64,000 nucleotides of DNA from Alphaproteobacteria bacterium bin52 (GTDB lineage: Bacteria > Pseudomonadota > Alphaproteobacteria > Thalassobaculales > Thalassobaculaceae): assembly GCA_002238645.1 (NCBI GenBank), contig MPMT01000001.1:55589-119588 (forward strand). Reading direction: 5' to 3'. How positions within the stretch are numbered: position 1 is the first letter of the stretch; every line of letters begins with the position of its first letter. The position numbers were made by a program, and so were the translations under genes. The notes beneath the pieces are model-generated. The model was not told where the DNA came from. It saw nothing but the letters and a program-made list of their open reading frames with translations, and did no database searches. Positions 1 through 9,000 of this stretch are shown piece after piece.

Positions 1-909
1 TGGGGATTCGGCGGCATCCTGTGCTTCGGGCAGACCGCCTTTTTCGGGCTCGGCGCCTACGCCTACGCGGTGACCGCAACCAATATCGGCGGTTCGACCG
101 GGGCTATCCTGATGGCCATCCTCGTCGCCGCGGCCTTTGCGGCGATCCTGGGATACTTCATATTCTACGGACGGGTGTCTGACGTCTATCTCGCCATCAT
201 CACCCTGACGGTGGCCCTGATCCTGTATTCGTTGACGCGGCGAACATCCGGGCCGGAATACAAGATCGGCAACGCGCTGCTCGGCGGCTTCAACGGAACC
301 GCGGCACCGCCTCTCAACCTGCCGGGAGACGCCGGGACCGTCCTGTTCCCCGAAGACACGTTCTACGTGGCGATGATCGCCCTGATTCTCGCCTATGTCT
401 TCTGCTGCTGGCTGGTACGCACCCATTTCGGCCGGGTCTGCATCGCCATTCGCGAAAACGAGACCCGGGCCGAACTGCTGGCCTACGACATCCGCCTGTA
501 CAAGCTCGGCATCTTCATCATCGGTGCGGCACTTGCCGGGCTGGGCGGCGTGTTCTTCTGCGTCGGTGTCAGCCGGGTGACGCCGGATGTCTTCAGCCTG
601 TCGCAGGCGGCGGTCGCCATCATCTGGGTGATCGTGGGGGGCCGCGGCACACTGATCGGACCCATTCTCGCGACCTTCGCGCTCCACTATCTCACGGCAT
701 CGCTGGGATCGCAGGCACTCCTGAACGCGAACCTGGTACTCGGCACCGTGCTGATCGTCTTCGTCCTGCTGGTACCGAAAGGCGTGGTGCCGTCGATCAT
801 TGATCTCGCCGATATCCGCCGCCAGCGCCGGGTGGCACGGTCGCGAGAGCGACGGCTGCGGCTGCGCCGGACACGCAACGGAAACGAAACCGCCGGGGTG
901 GGGAAATGA
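1..909 (+). CDS. ABC transporter permease, LivM/UrtC type (5' end outside window)
   Basis: Inner-membrane permease of a branched-chain-amino-acid/urea/amide type ABC importer. The reading frame is open from base 1, so the N-terminus lies outside the window. The first visible residues contain the LivM-family stretch CFGQTAFFGLGAY, and several long hydrophobic segments follow (for example AILMAILVAAAFAAILGYF). The last 30 residues are Arg-rich and probably cytoplasmic. Its stop overlaps the next ATPase start (ATGA), so the genes are one operon. Both downstream ATPases look like UrtD and UrtE, which points to urea or short amides as cargo rather than amino acids; that is inference. The periplasmic binding protein and second permease would lie upstream. 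Confidence 0.9.
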   Translation, partial: WGFGGILCFGQTAFFGLGAYAYAVTATNIGGSTGAILMAILVAAAFAAILGYFIFYGRVSDVYLAIITLTVALILYSLTRRTSGPEYKIGNALLGGFNGTAAPPLNLPGDAGTVLFPEDTFYVAMIALILAYVFCCWLVRTHFGRVCIAIRENETRAELLAYDIRLYKLGIFIIGAALAGLGGVFFCVGVSRVTPDVFSLSQAAVAIIWVIVGGRGTLIGPILATFALHYLTASLGSQALLNANLVLGTVLIVFVLLVPKGVVPSIIDLADIRRQRRVARSRERRLRLRRTRNGNETAGVGK

Positions 910-1628
910 ACCGGGCCGAGATCGTCCTGGAAACCCGCAACCTGTCGATGCATTTCGGCGGTGTCAGGGCGGTTGACCGGGTCGACTTCAGCCTGTCGGA
1001 AAACGAACTGCGCTGCCTGATCGGCCCCAACGGCGCCGGCAAGTCGACATTCTTCAAGTGCCTGACCGGGCAGTTGCGGCCGACCGCCGGCGATGTCCTG
1101 ATCCGCGACGTCGATGTCACCGGCCGGGAACCGCACGAAATCGGGGCGCTGGGTGTCGGCATCAAGACCCAGGTGCCCAACGTGTTCGAGGGCCTGACCA
1201 CCGAGGAGAACATCTGGATATCGGCGCGCCGCTGGCACCGCTCGTCGCGCGCCCGGACCCTGACCACCGAAACCATCGAACGGCTCCAGCTGGGTGACGT
1301 TCGCTCCGAACCCGTCGGCCGGCTGGCGCACGGACAGCGGCAATGGGTCGAACTCGGCATGGTGGTGGCTGCAGAGCCGTGGCTCGTGCTGCTTGACGAA
1401 CCGGCGGCCGGCATGACCCACGAAGAAACCGTTCGCACTGCCGAACTGATCAGGGAGATCAACCGGACCGCGACCCTGATCGTCGTCGAGCACGACATGC
1501 AGTTCATTCGCATGATCTCGCGCAGGGTCACGCTCTTTCACGAAGGCGGGATCCTGATGGAGGACACGATGGAGGCGATTTCGGCTGACGCCCGTGCCCG
1601 CCAGGTCTATCTGGGACACCGGGCGTGA
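906..1628 (+). CDS. ABC transporter ATP-binding protein, LivG/UrtD-like
   Basis: First of two ATPases powering the importer. Walker A GPNGAGKST is at residues 40-48, Walker B LLDEP is around 162-166, and the switch His lies in VVEHDM. The signature is LAHGQRQWVELG (from residue 140) instead of LSGGQ. As recalled, this SHGQ/QW form and the following DEPAAGMTHEETVRTAEL are typical of UrtD-like ATPases of urea/amide systems. The ATG overlaps the stop of the permease gene, and the TGA overlaps the GTG of the next gene. The exact substrate cannot be read from the sequence. Confidence 0.9.
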   Translation: MNRAEIVLETRNLSMHFGGVRAVDRVDFSLSENELRCLIGPNGAGKSTFFKCLTGQLRPTAGDVLIRDVDVTGREPHEIGALGVGIKTQVPNVFEGLTTEENIWISARRWHRSSRARTLTTETIERLQLGDVRSEPVGRLAHGQRQWVELGMVVAAEPWLVLLDEPAAGMTHEETVRTAELIREINRTATLIVVEHDMQFIRMISRRVTLFHEGGILMEDTMEAISADARARQVYLGHRA

Positions 1629-3979
1629 CCGCGCTGCTTGATGTCAAGGCGCTGCGCTCCGGTTACGGCCGGGTACCGGTGCTGCATGGAATTGACCTGA
1701 GCGTCGAGAGCGGCGAAATCGTCGGCGTGCTCGGCCACAACGGCATGGGCAAGACCACGCTGCTTCGCACGCTGATGGGGTTGCTGCCGACCCAGGGTGG
1801 CACGATCGTCTATTCCGGTGTCGATCTGACCCGCGAACGGCCGGGCGAACGCGCGCGTCTCGGGCTCGGCTACGTTCCGCAGGGACGCGGCATCTTCCCG
1901 AACCTCAGTGTCTACGACAACATCCGGATGGGCATCGCGGCGCACGAACTTGACGAAGAGGACGCGGTGCGCCGGATCCTGCTGGAGTTTCCGCGCCTGG
2001 AGCCGCTGCTCGACCGGGAAGGCGGCGCCCTTTCCGGCGGTGAGCAGCAATTGCTCGCCATCGCCCGGTGCCTGGTGTCGGAGCCGGAACTGGTCCTGCT
2101 CGACGAGCCGACCGAGGGCATCCAGCCGTCCATCGTTGACGAGATCATCGACCTTCTTCGCGACCTCAACCGCCGTCGCGGTGTCGCGATCGTGCTGGTC
2201 GAGCAGTCGCTTGACTTCATCACCGAGCTCTCGAACCGGGTCATGCTGCTGCAGAAGGGTGCGATCACCGGTGTGATTGCCGGTTCCGATGCCGTCAATC
2301 CGGCGTTGATCGAGGAGTTTACCGGGTTTGGCGGCGGCGGCGACCACGCCCTGCCGCGTCATGTGGTGCCGGCCCTGGCTGTCGAACCGTCGGCAACGCC
2401 GCCGGCTGTGGCGGCCAGCCCCCAGGTATCGATGCACCCCGTTCTCAGTGAGAGGATCGCCTTCATGACTGTCCAGAGACCGACCCACGCCCAGCTCAGG
2501 GACATTGTCGAGGAACTCGGGATGCACATGACCGATGCTCGCATCCAGGAATTTCTCGACGTCATGCAGGGTACACTCGACGCCTACGACGTTGTCGACT
2601 CGATGCCGGACAACCTGCCGCCGGTCCTGTATCCGCGCACGGCCGGGATCCGCCCTGCACCCGAGGAGAACCCGTACAATGCATGGTACGTGAAGACCGA
2701 GGTTCGGGGAGCGCCCCGGGGGCCGTTGCTGGGACGAACCGTGGCGCTGAAGGACAACGTGTGTCTTGCCGGCGTACCGATGATGAATGGCGCCTCGACG
2801 CTGAAGGGCTATACGCCCGATGTCGATGCGACCATCGTCACCCGCCTGCTTGATGCCGGCGCAACCATCGTCGGCAAGGCCCACTGCGAGTATTTCTGCC
2901 TGTCGGGCGGATCCCACACCAGCGCGGCCGGACCGGTCCAGAACCCCCACAAGACCGGGTATTCCGCCGGAGGATCGTCGTCCGGTTCCGGCGCCCTGGT
3001 CAGCAGCGGCCTTGTCGACATGGCCATCGGCGGCGATCAGGGTGGTTCAATCCGGATGCCGGCGTCGTTCTGCGGGTGCTACGGGCTGAAACCCACGCAC
3101 GGACTTGTGCCCTACACCGGGGTCATGCCGATCGAGACCACCATCGACCATACCGGTCCGATGACGGCGAACGTCATTGACAATGCCGTGATGCTCGAGG
3201 TGCTGGCCGGTCCTGACGGGCTCGATCCTCGCCAGTACAACGTGGAGACCGATCGCTACAGCCTGGCTGTCACCCGGGGAGCGTCGGGGCTGAAGATCGG
3301 CATGGTGAAGGAAGGGTTCGGCCGGGCAGAATCACAGCCCGATGTCGACACCAAGGTGCGTGCCGCCGCCGACACGCTGGCCCGGCTGGGTGCGACCGTC
3401 GACGAAGTCTCCATTCCCTGGCACCTGAAGGGGCCCGCCATCTGGACCCCGATCGCCGTGGAAGGCCTGACCAACCAGATGATGCATGGCAACGGCATGG
3501 GGACCGGCTGGAAGGGGATGTACACGACTTCCCTGCTCGACTTTCATTCCAACTGGCGCCAGCGGGCCGACGAACTGAGCGAGACGCTGAAGATCTGCAT
3601 GTTCATCGGCCAGTACTATCTCAAGCACCACCGCGGACACTACTACGCGAAGGCGCAGAACCTGTCGCGGCAGTTGCGCGAAGAGTATGACAAGGTGTTT
3701 GCCAGCTACGACCTGCTGCTGATGCCGACAACGCCGATGAAGGCGACGCCGATTCCGGATTCCTCCCAGGACCTCGCCCTGTGGTGCCAGCGGGCCTTCG
3801 AGATGCTCAACAACACCGCACCGTTCGACGTTACGGGTCATCCGGCCATGGCCATCCCCTGCGGCATGACGGACGGTCTGCCGGTGAGCATGATGCTGGT
3901 CGCCCGGCGCTTCGACGAGAGCACGATCTATCGCGCTGCCGGTGCCTTCGAGGCCGCTGGTGACTGGACGAAGATGTGA
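1625..3979 (+). CDS. LivF/UrtE-like ABC ATPase fused to amidase-signature hydrolase
   Basis: One uninterrupted frame of 784 codons. Residues 1-235 are a complete UrtE/LivF ATPase: Walker [22 protein letters not shown], signature [13 protein letters not shown], Walker [13 protein letters not shown]. Residues about 236-280 are a Pro/Ala-rich linker. Residues 281-784 are a complete amidase of the amidase-signature family, most like the enantioselective amidases linked to nitrile hydratase. Its triad is Lys376 (ALKDN), Ser451 (GGSSSGS) and Ser475 (GGSIRMP); the 24-residue Ser-Ser spacing equals that of FAAH. It probably hydrolyses the imported amide. Codon 281 is an ATG with its own ribosome binding site, so a free amidase may also be made. 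The stop overlaps the acyl-CoA ligase start. Confidence 0.88.
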   Translation: MTALLDVKALRSGYGRVPVLHGIDLSVESGEIVGVLGHNGMGKTTLLRTLMGLLPTQGGTIVYSGVDLTRERPGERARLGLGYVPQGRGIFPNLSVYDNIRMGIAAHELDEEDAVRRILLEFPRLEPLLDREGGALSGGEQQLLAIARCLVSEPELVLLDEPTEGIQPSIVDEIIDLLRDLNRRRGVAIVLVEQSLDFITELSNRVMLLQKGAITGVIAGSDAVNPALIEEFTGFGGGGDHALPRHVVPALAVEPSATPPAVAASPQVSMHPVLSERIAFMTVQRPTHAQLRDIVEELGMHMTDARIQEFLDVMQGTLDAYDVVDSMPDNLPPVLYPRTAGIRPAPEENPYNAWYVKTEVRGAPRGPLLGRTVALKDNVCLAGVPMMNGASTLKGYTPDVDATIVTRLLDAGATIVGKAHCEYFCLSGGSHTSAAGPVQNPHKTGYSAGGSSSGSGALVSSGLVDMAIGGDQGGSIRMPASFCGCYGLKPTHGLVPYTGVMPIETTIDHTGPMTANVIDNAVMLEVLAGPDGLDPRQYNVETDRYSLAVTRGASGLKIGMVKEGFGRAESQPDVDTKVRAAADTLARLGATVDEVSIPWHLKGPAIWTPIAVEGLTNQMMHGNGMGTGWKGMYTTSLLDFHSNWRQRADELSETLKICMFIGQYYLKHHRGHYYAKAQNLSRQLREEYDKVFASYDLLLMPTTPMKATPIPDSSQDLALWCQRAFEMLNNTAPFDVTGHPAMAIPCGMTDGLPVSMMLVARRFDESTIYRAAGAFEAAGDWTKM
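2451..2467 (+). promoter_or_regulatory. Internal ribosome binding site and ATG for the amidase domain
   Basis: AGAGGA at 2451-2456 lies 8 nt before ATG 2465, which is codon 281 of the fused frame and matches the usual start of stand-alone amidases. Two products from one frame (fusion plus free amidase) are therefore possible. This is inferred from sequence only. Confidence 0.5.
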
Positions 3980-5673
3980 GCGCCCGCCACCGCGGGATCA
4001 TGCCGGTCGATGGTCTGTCCCATGTCCGGGGACCCACTGACCGGCCGCTTCTCGAAGCCACGATACCCGGCTTCCTGGGAGAGGTCGTCCGCCGCCACGG
4101 GGACCGCCCGGCGGCGGTATTCTGCCAGACCGGCGACCGGTGGACCTACGATCAGCTGTACCGGCGTGCCGACCGGCTGGCGGCAGGACTGCTTTCGCTC
4201 GGCCTCTACAAGGGCGACCGTGTCGGGATCTGGGCGCCGAACCGGCCGGAATGGCTGATCGCGCAGTTCGCGACGGCGCGGGTCGGTCTCGTCCTGGTCA
4301 ACGTCAACCCGGCCTACCGCACCTCGGAACTGGAATATGCCCTGAACGCGGTCAAGGCCAGGGCACTGCTGCTGTCACGACAGTTCAGGAGTTCGGCCTA
4401 CTACGACATGCTGCGTGAACTGGCGCCGGAACTCGACCGATCCGCTCCCGGACGTCTCCGGTCGGAGCGCCTGCCGCATTTGCGAACCGTCATCCTGCTG
4501 GGACCGGACCCGGCACCCGGCGCCTGGTCTTTCGACCAGGTCATGCATCGCGGAGAAGGCGGGCCCCGGTCGCGGCTGGATGCAATTGCACGCGGCCTGT
4601 CTCCGAATGATGCCATCAACATCCAGTTCACCTCCGGCACCACGGGCGAACCGAAAGGGGCAACACTGACCCATCACAACATCGTCAACAACGCCATAAG
4701 CTGTGCCCGGGCCATGCGTTTCGGCCCGACCGACGCGTTGTGCATCCCGGTGCCGCTGTATCACTGTTTCGGCATGGTGCTGGGCAATCTCGCCGCGGCC
4801 GCCTACGGCGTGAAGATGGTGTTCCCGGGCGAGGGCTTCGATGCCGGACAAACGCTGGCCGCGCTGTCGGAAGAACGGTGCACGGCCGTGCACGGCGTTC
4901 CGACCATGTTCTCGGCGATGCTGGATCACCCGGAGTTTCGCCGGTTCGATCTCTCGGCCATGCGCACCGGCATCATGGCGGGTGCTCCCTGTCCGGAACC
5001 GCTGATGCGCCGTGTGGTGCGCGACATGGGCTGCCGCGAGATCACCATCGCCTACGGCATGACCGAGACAAGCCCGATTTCGTTCCAGAGCGAGGTCAAC
5101 GACCCGATCGAACGGCGGGTCGGAACCGTTGGGCGCATCCAGCCGCACTGCGAGGCCCGGGTGGTCGATGACAGCGGACGAACCACACCGGTCGGAGTGC
5201 CTGGCGAGTTGCTCACCCGGGGATACCTGGTGATGAAGGGCTACTGGGACGATCCGGAGCGCACGGCGGAAGCGATCAGGGATGGCTGGATGCACACCGG
5301 CGACATGGCGACGATCGACGCGCAGGGGTATTGCCGGATCGTCGGGCGGGTCAAGGACATGCTGATCCGCGGTGGCGAGAACATCTATCCCGCCGAGGTC
5401 GAGGCTTTCCTGCTGACGCATCCGGAGATCAGCCAGGCCCAGGTATTCGGTCTGCCCGATGCGCGATACGGGGAAGAGGTGGCCGCGTGGATCATTCCGC
5501 GTACCCCGTCGCTCACGGCACAAGCCGTCCAGGAGTTCTGCCGCGAGAGCATCGCCCATTTCAAGGTGCCGAGGCATATCCGCTTCGTCCAGGAAATGCC
5601 CATGACGGTGACGGGCAAGGCACAGAAGTTCCGGATGCGTGAAGCGATGCTTGCCGAACGGGGCGAAAACTGA
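3976..5673 (+). CDS. AMP-forming acyl-CoA ligase
   Basis: Adenylate-forming enzyme that would activate a carboxylic acid as its CoA thioester in the cytoplasm. It has the P-loop-like [11 protein letters not shown] at residues 218-228, YGMTETSP from residue 360, the hinge region [16 protein letters not shown], and the C-terminal catalytic Lys548 in TGKAQKF. The length of 565 aa is normal. The first possible start is GTG 3976, overlapping the amidase stop; ATG 4000 is an alternative that removes 8 residues. Position after an amide importer and amidase suggests that it activates the acid released from the imported amide. The acyl group is unknown; the family includes medium-chain, cyclic and aromatic acid ligases. 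Confidence 0.9.
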   Translation: MSARHRGIMPVDGLSHVRGPTDRPLLEATIPGFLGEVVRRHGDRPAAVFCQTGDRWTYDQLYRRADRLAAGLLSLGLYKGDRVGIWAPNRPEWLIAQFATARVGLVLVNVNPAYRTSELEYALNAVKARALLLSRQFRSSAYYDMLRELAPELDRSAPGRLRSERLPHLRTVILLGPDPAPGAWSFDQVMHRGEGGPRSRLDAIARGLSPNDAINIQFTSGTTGEPKGATLTHHNIVNNAISCARAMRFGPTDALCIPVPLYHCFGMVLGNLAAAAYGVKMVFPGEGFDAGQTLAALSEERCTAVHGVPTMFSAMLDHPEFRRFDLSAMRTGIMAGAPCPEPLMRRVVRDMGCREITIAYGMTETSPISFQSEVNDPIERRVGTVGRIQPHCEARVVDDSGRTTPVGVPGELLTRGYLVMKGYWDDPERTAEAIRDGWMHTGDMATIDAQGYCRIVGRVKDMLIRGGENIYPAEVEAFLLTHPEISQAQVFGLPDARYGEEVAAWIIPRTPSLTAQAVQEFCRESIAHFKVPRHIRFVQEMPMTVTGKAQKFRMREAMLAERGEN

Positions 5674-5687
5674 AACCGGAGCCACAG

Positions 5688-5984
5688 ATGAAGACGATCA
5701 CCGCGATTCTCCGCACCCGCCCGGGCACCGAGGCCACCATGCGCGACGCCCTGCTGAAGATCGCCGATCACGTCCGCGACAGCGAACCCGAAACCATCGG
5801 GTACCATATCAGCCAGGACGCATCCGACCCCTGCGTGTTTACCACCTACGAGCGGTTTGCCGACCAGGCGGCCATGGACCGTCACGGCACTTCACCGGCG
5901 CTGGCGGAGTTCTTCAAGACCGCCAACCCGATCCTGGATGGCGCGGTCATCATCCACACGGGCGACGAGATTTCGGCAAAATAG
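5688..5984 (+). CDS. Antibiotic-biosynthesis-monooxygenase (ABM) fold protein
   Basis: Small 98-aa ferredoxin-like alpha/beta-barrel protein of the ABM/YgiN type. It shows the usual pattern of an N-terminal strand (MKTITAILRTRPG), an acidic helix, a strand with the typical VFTTYERFADQAAMDRH, and the LAEFF...L end. Family members act as cofactor-free monooxygenases on quinols or aromatics, or as dimeric stress proteins. It starts 14 nt after the acyl-CoA ligase with GGAGCC upstream and likely closes that operon. No substrate can be assigned. Confidence 0.8.
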   Translation: MKTITAILRTRPGTEATMRDALLKIADHVRDSEPETIGYHISQDASDPCVFTTYERFADQAAMDRHGTSPALAEFFKTANPILDGAVIIHTGDEISAK

Positions 5985-6049
5985 GGAACGTGCCCGCATG
6001 CCCGATGGCGCGGGACGGCCTGCCTGCGATCGGTTCGCGTCTCCCGGAC

Positions 6050-6435
6050 CCGAAACACTTGTTCGTGCAGACGATCGAGGAGCCAGAGGACACCATGGCA
6101 CTCGACCGCCTCCGCCATGGCCAGGGCGCGTTGCGAGCCGTCTGCGCAGAGCAGTGTCCATGACCTGGCCCCGGGCAGGGCGAGCACGAAGCTGTCAGGA
6201 AGGGAGAGGGCGCGCCGCGCGCGGCGGTACCCGAGAGCCAGGGTGACCGCCGCGTCGTCCAGTTCCTCAATGCGGAACCCATGTCGATCAGTTCCGGTCC
6301 ACCGTGTTCCCTGAGTTCGCGCTCGTAGAGCAAGTCGGGGACGGCGAAGTCGAACGGCGGACGGAAGACGGGCTCGAGGAATGACCCCCGTTCGAGGTCG
6401 ATCAGCACCGAAGTGTCGGAGACGAACACCGGCAC
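6050..6435 (-). pseudogene. PIN-domain toxin-like gene, frameshifted
   Basis: Two overlapping frames together encode one PIN-domain protein. The first (from GTG 6435) gives VPVFVSDTSVLIDLERGSF...VPDLLYERELREHGGPELIDMG. The second continues GFRIEELDDAAVTLALGYR...ALSLPDSFVLALPGARSW...LLDRLHEQ. The break lies at about 6280: a single extra T in the GGTTCC there would restore one frame. The acidic residues of the SDTSVLIDLE strand and of LSLPDSFVLA are retained, as in small ribonuclease toxins. The C-terminal end after the LLDR segment is not recognisable, so decay may go beyond one base. No intact antitoxin is seen upstream. Confidence 0.65.
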
Positions 6436-6571
6436 GGAAATCAGGTGCCGGTGGAAGCGGCTTCCAAGTCGCGAGGCAAGCATCGGATCGTCCGCCATGC
6501 GCGGGGACCTGCTGGATCGGGCATGGATCCACATCCCTGTGCGGAGAACTCACCACGCAAGGTCCGGCCTG

Positions 6572-6625
6572 ACTTGACCGCGAGTCCACCCGCACTTGAC
6601 CGCTTGAATCCCGCGCACTTGACGG
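6572..6625. repeat. Three direct repeats ACTTGACSG with a 22-23 bp period
   Basis: ACTTGACCG at 6572-6580, ACTTGACCG at 6594-6602 and ACTTGACGG at 6617-6625. The start-to-start spacing of 22 and 23 bp puts all copies on one DNA face. They lie upstream of the broken PIN gene and of the end of the UPF0280 gene. The rest of the stretch 6436-6704 holds no gene that I can support. Confidence 0.5.
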
Positions 6626-6704
6626 GCAGTCCTGCGTGATCTGACGCCGCCCGAAGCAGCGCGCGTCGACGCAACTGCCGCGCGCGTCCGGGGCTGTCAC
6701 CAGG

Positions 6705-7550
6705 TCAGGCCGAGGTGATACCGATGAGACCGCCGACGACCCGTTCCGAGCCCCCGAGTGCGAGGGCGGCCGCCGCGATCAACCCCCTGTCGTGATAGTC
6801 GCGCGCCCTGGCGGCACCGCGGTCGAGCGCGCATGAGATCTCGGCTTCGTCAAGCGGTCCCACGGAGACGGTCACGGGGCGGTCTCCCAGGTCGCTGTCG
6901 GGCGACAGTTGGCTGGCCGGGGTCCGCCCGATCGCCGGATGACCCGGGAGATCAACCGCATTGGCAATCAGTGTCGTCGCCACATCAGCCTCCGCGGCGT
7001 TCCGGCCCAGCACCGTCACCCTCTCGGCAATGCCGAGAGAGTGGGAGCGTCCGCCGCGTCCCGAAGTGGCGATGCCGCGCACTGGATGATCGGAGCTGAC
7101 ACGGATCCTTGTACCGGAGCTCGTTCCGATCGACGCCTCGATCGACCGGCCCGGAGCGAGGAAGAACGCGACGTCGCCACCATTGTTGACCCACGCCCTG
7201 TCGATGCCGCCCTCACCCGTCATCACGCCGAGGATCTCGTCTGCAACCGCACCGGCAACGCACGCCATTGGGGTCACGAAGACGGGCAGGAACAGCTGCG
7301 CCGCCCGAACCATGCGGCGCGCGATCGGGCCGTGGACCACAAGCCCGTCCCGGACCGACTGGCGCAGCAGCGGAAGTTCCGAGACCAGTCCCGGCAACAC
7401 GGTCACGAACCGCTCGGTCGCACGCCGGTACCCCTCGTTTCGGCCGGTCCCCTCTGCCTCGGCGATGATGTCGATGGGACCGTGGCCCAGCAACAGGCGC
7501 CCGTCCCGCACCCGGCAGCGCGGCTGTTCGGCGAATCCCTCAGCCGGCAC
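6705..7550 (-). CDS. UPF0280 family protein, ApbE-like
   Basis: 281-aa protein of the UPF0280 family, distantly related to ApbE flavin transferases. Recognisable blocks are FVTPMACVAGAVADEIL, RAWVNNGGDVAFFL and GRSHSLGIAERVTVLG...ADVATTLIANAVD, which correspond to the flavin-binding core of ApbE proteins. No signal peptide is present. The start is a GTG that overlaps the end of the 6-hydroxynicotinate-reductase-like gene, so the two are co-translated. Family function is not firmly known. Because its neighbour carries an SGAT motif, a role in covalent flavin attachment is an attractive inference. Confidence 0.85.
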   Translation of the reverse strand: MPAEGFAEQPRCRVRDGRLLLGHGPIDIIAEAEGTGRNEGYRRATERFVTVLPGLVSELPLLRQSVRDGLVVHGPIARRMVRAAQLFLPVFVTPMACVAGAVADEILGVMTGEGGIDRAWVNNGGDVAFFLAPGRSIEASIGTSSGTRIRVSSDHPVRGIATSGRGGRSHSLGIAERVTVLGRNAAEADVATTLIANAVDLPGHPAIGRTPASQLSPDSDLGDRPVTVSVGPLDEAEISCALDRGAARARDYHDRGLIAAAALALGGSERVVGGLIGITSA

Positions 7551-9000
7551 CGTCGTCGCCGGGCGGGACTGCCCGGATGTCGGCCCCGTATTCGCCGCCC
7601 GTATTCACGATGTCATCAAGCGTGCGCACCGCCTCGTCGTGGCCGCCGAGCGCGCGGTATTCCGCGCGGGTGACCGTGAACTCGACCGGCGCGACGATGG
7701 CCGGGGTCGGAACCGATCCGAACGACCGGTCGGGCATTCGCGACACGTCGACCATGATGGTGATCCCGCCGCCGGGCCACACGTAGGCCGGCACGCCGCC
7801 GCAGGTCACGCGGGTCCGTCCCTCCTGAACCGAGCGGGTCAGGCGGATCGGGTTGCGGGTTGCACCCGACCGCAGGGAACCTCCCGCGCCTCCCATGAAC
7901 ATGACAGTGCACAGGGCCGGCTCGCAGTTCTCGCCGATCAGGGCCACGGAAGCGGCCAGTTCAGGCGGCATGTCGCGGCGCTGCGGCATCAGGTTCTCGT
8001 CGAGAACGTAGTAGCCGCTGTGCTCGCCGGTGGTCGAGACCATGAGCATGCTCAGTCCAGGCCGCGCGCCCTTGCGTGCATTCCACTCCTCCAGGATCAC
8101 CAGTGGATCGTCAATGTCGGTACCGCCCCACCCGAGACCCGCTCCCGCGACCTGGAAGTAGCGTCCCGGGGTGGACCGGCGCCCGCGGATCCGAATTCCG
8201 GTATCGGGCCACCCCAGCACCTTGCCGGCCTGGTGTTCCGAGACCACTCCGGTAATGTGGTCGTCGACCACCACCACTTCGTCGACCAGGTCGACCCACT
8301 GCGAGGCAAACATGCCGATCGCCGCCGACCCGCACCCCACCCTCATCCTGGCCTCGACCTGGCCGTCGATGACCGGCGGTTCGCCGGCCTGGACCACCAG
8401 GTCGGAACCGCCTTCGATTGCGAGTTCGACCGCCTCCCCGTTGCACAGCCGCAACAGGGTCTCGCAGGTCACCCGGCCTTCCGCCTTGCTGCCGCCGGTC
8501 AGGTGGTCGACCCCGCCGAGCGACAGCATGCGCGAGCCGTATTCCCCCGTCATCACGTGACCGACGGACTCGCCACCGGAACGAACCGTGGCGGTCTCCG
8601 GTCCGATGTGACGGTCGGTGTCGATCTTCACCTTCGCCCCGCAGTACGAGAAGATCGCTTCCGTGACCACGGTCACGAAATCGACCCCGTCCATGCGGCG
8701 TTCCACCACGAAGGGCGCCGGCTTGTAGTCGGGATAGGTGGTGCCCGAGCCGACCGCGGTGACGAACAGCCCGGCGGTATCCGAGTCCTCGACATGCATC
8801 GCGAGGAAGGGGGTGATCTCGTCGCCGGCGGCAATCCTGCGATCGAGAATGGTGAGCGGATCGCACCGGACGATCCGTCCGTCCTGGTTGGCGTAGCGGT
8901 CACAGGCACCGGTCTGGCCTTCGGCGACGTAGCACATGACCGGACAGGCATCGCAGCGGATCTTCTCCGGCCTGCGCCGTTGCTCGCGCTTCACGCTCAT
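7540..9000 (-). CDS. 6-hydroxynicotinate reductase-like iron-sulfur flavoprotein
   Basis: Resembles proteins annotated as 6-hydroxynicotinate reductase, which reduce 6-hydroxynicotinate to 1,4,5,6-tetrahydro-6-oxonicotinate in reductive nicotinate breakdown. The N-terminus carries Cys16, Cys19, Cys23 and Cys33 (CDACPVMC...GAC), fitting an iron-sulfur cluster. Residues 378-381 read SGAT, the core of the threonine flavinylation motif used by ApbE. ATG 9000 overlaps the stop of the upstream molybdenum hydroxylase gene (ATGA), which supports this start over a longer GTG frame; length 486 aa. A hydroxylase followed by a reductase matches a heteroaromatic acid pathway. The true substrate may be another N-heterocycle. 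Confidence 0.72.
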   Translation of the reverse strand: MSVKREQRRRPEKIRCDACPVMCYVAEGQTGACDRYANQDGRIVRCDPLTILDRRIAAGDEITPFLAMHVEDSDTAGLFVTAVGSGTTYPDYKPAPFVVERRMDGVDFVTVVTEAIFSYCGAKVKIDTDRHIGPETATVRSGGESVGHVMTGEYGSRMLSLGGVDHLTGGSKAEGRVTCETLLRLCNGEAVELAIEGGSDLVVQAGEPPVIDGQVEARMRVGCGSAAIGMFASQWVDLVDEVVVVDDHITGVVSEHQAGKVLGWPDTGIRIRGRRSTPGRYFQVAGAGLGWGGTDIDDPLVILEEWNARKGARPGLSMLMVSTTGEHSGYYVLDENLMPQRRDMPPELAASVALIGENCEPALCTVMFMGGAGGSLRSGATRNPIRLTRSVQEGRTRVTCGGVPAYVWPGGGITIMVDVSRMPDRSFGSVPTPAIVAPVEFTVTRAEYRALGGHDEAVRTLDDIVNTGGEYGADIRAVPPGDDGAG

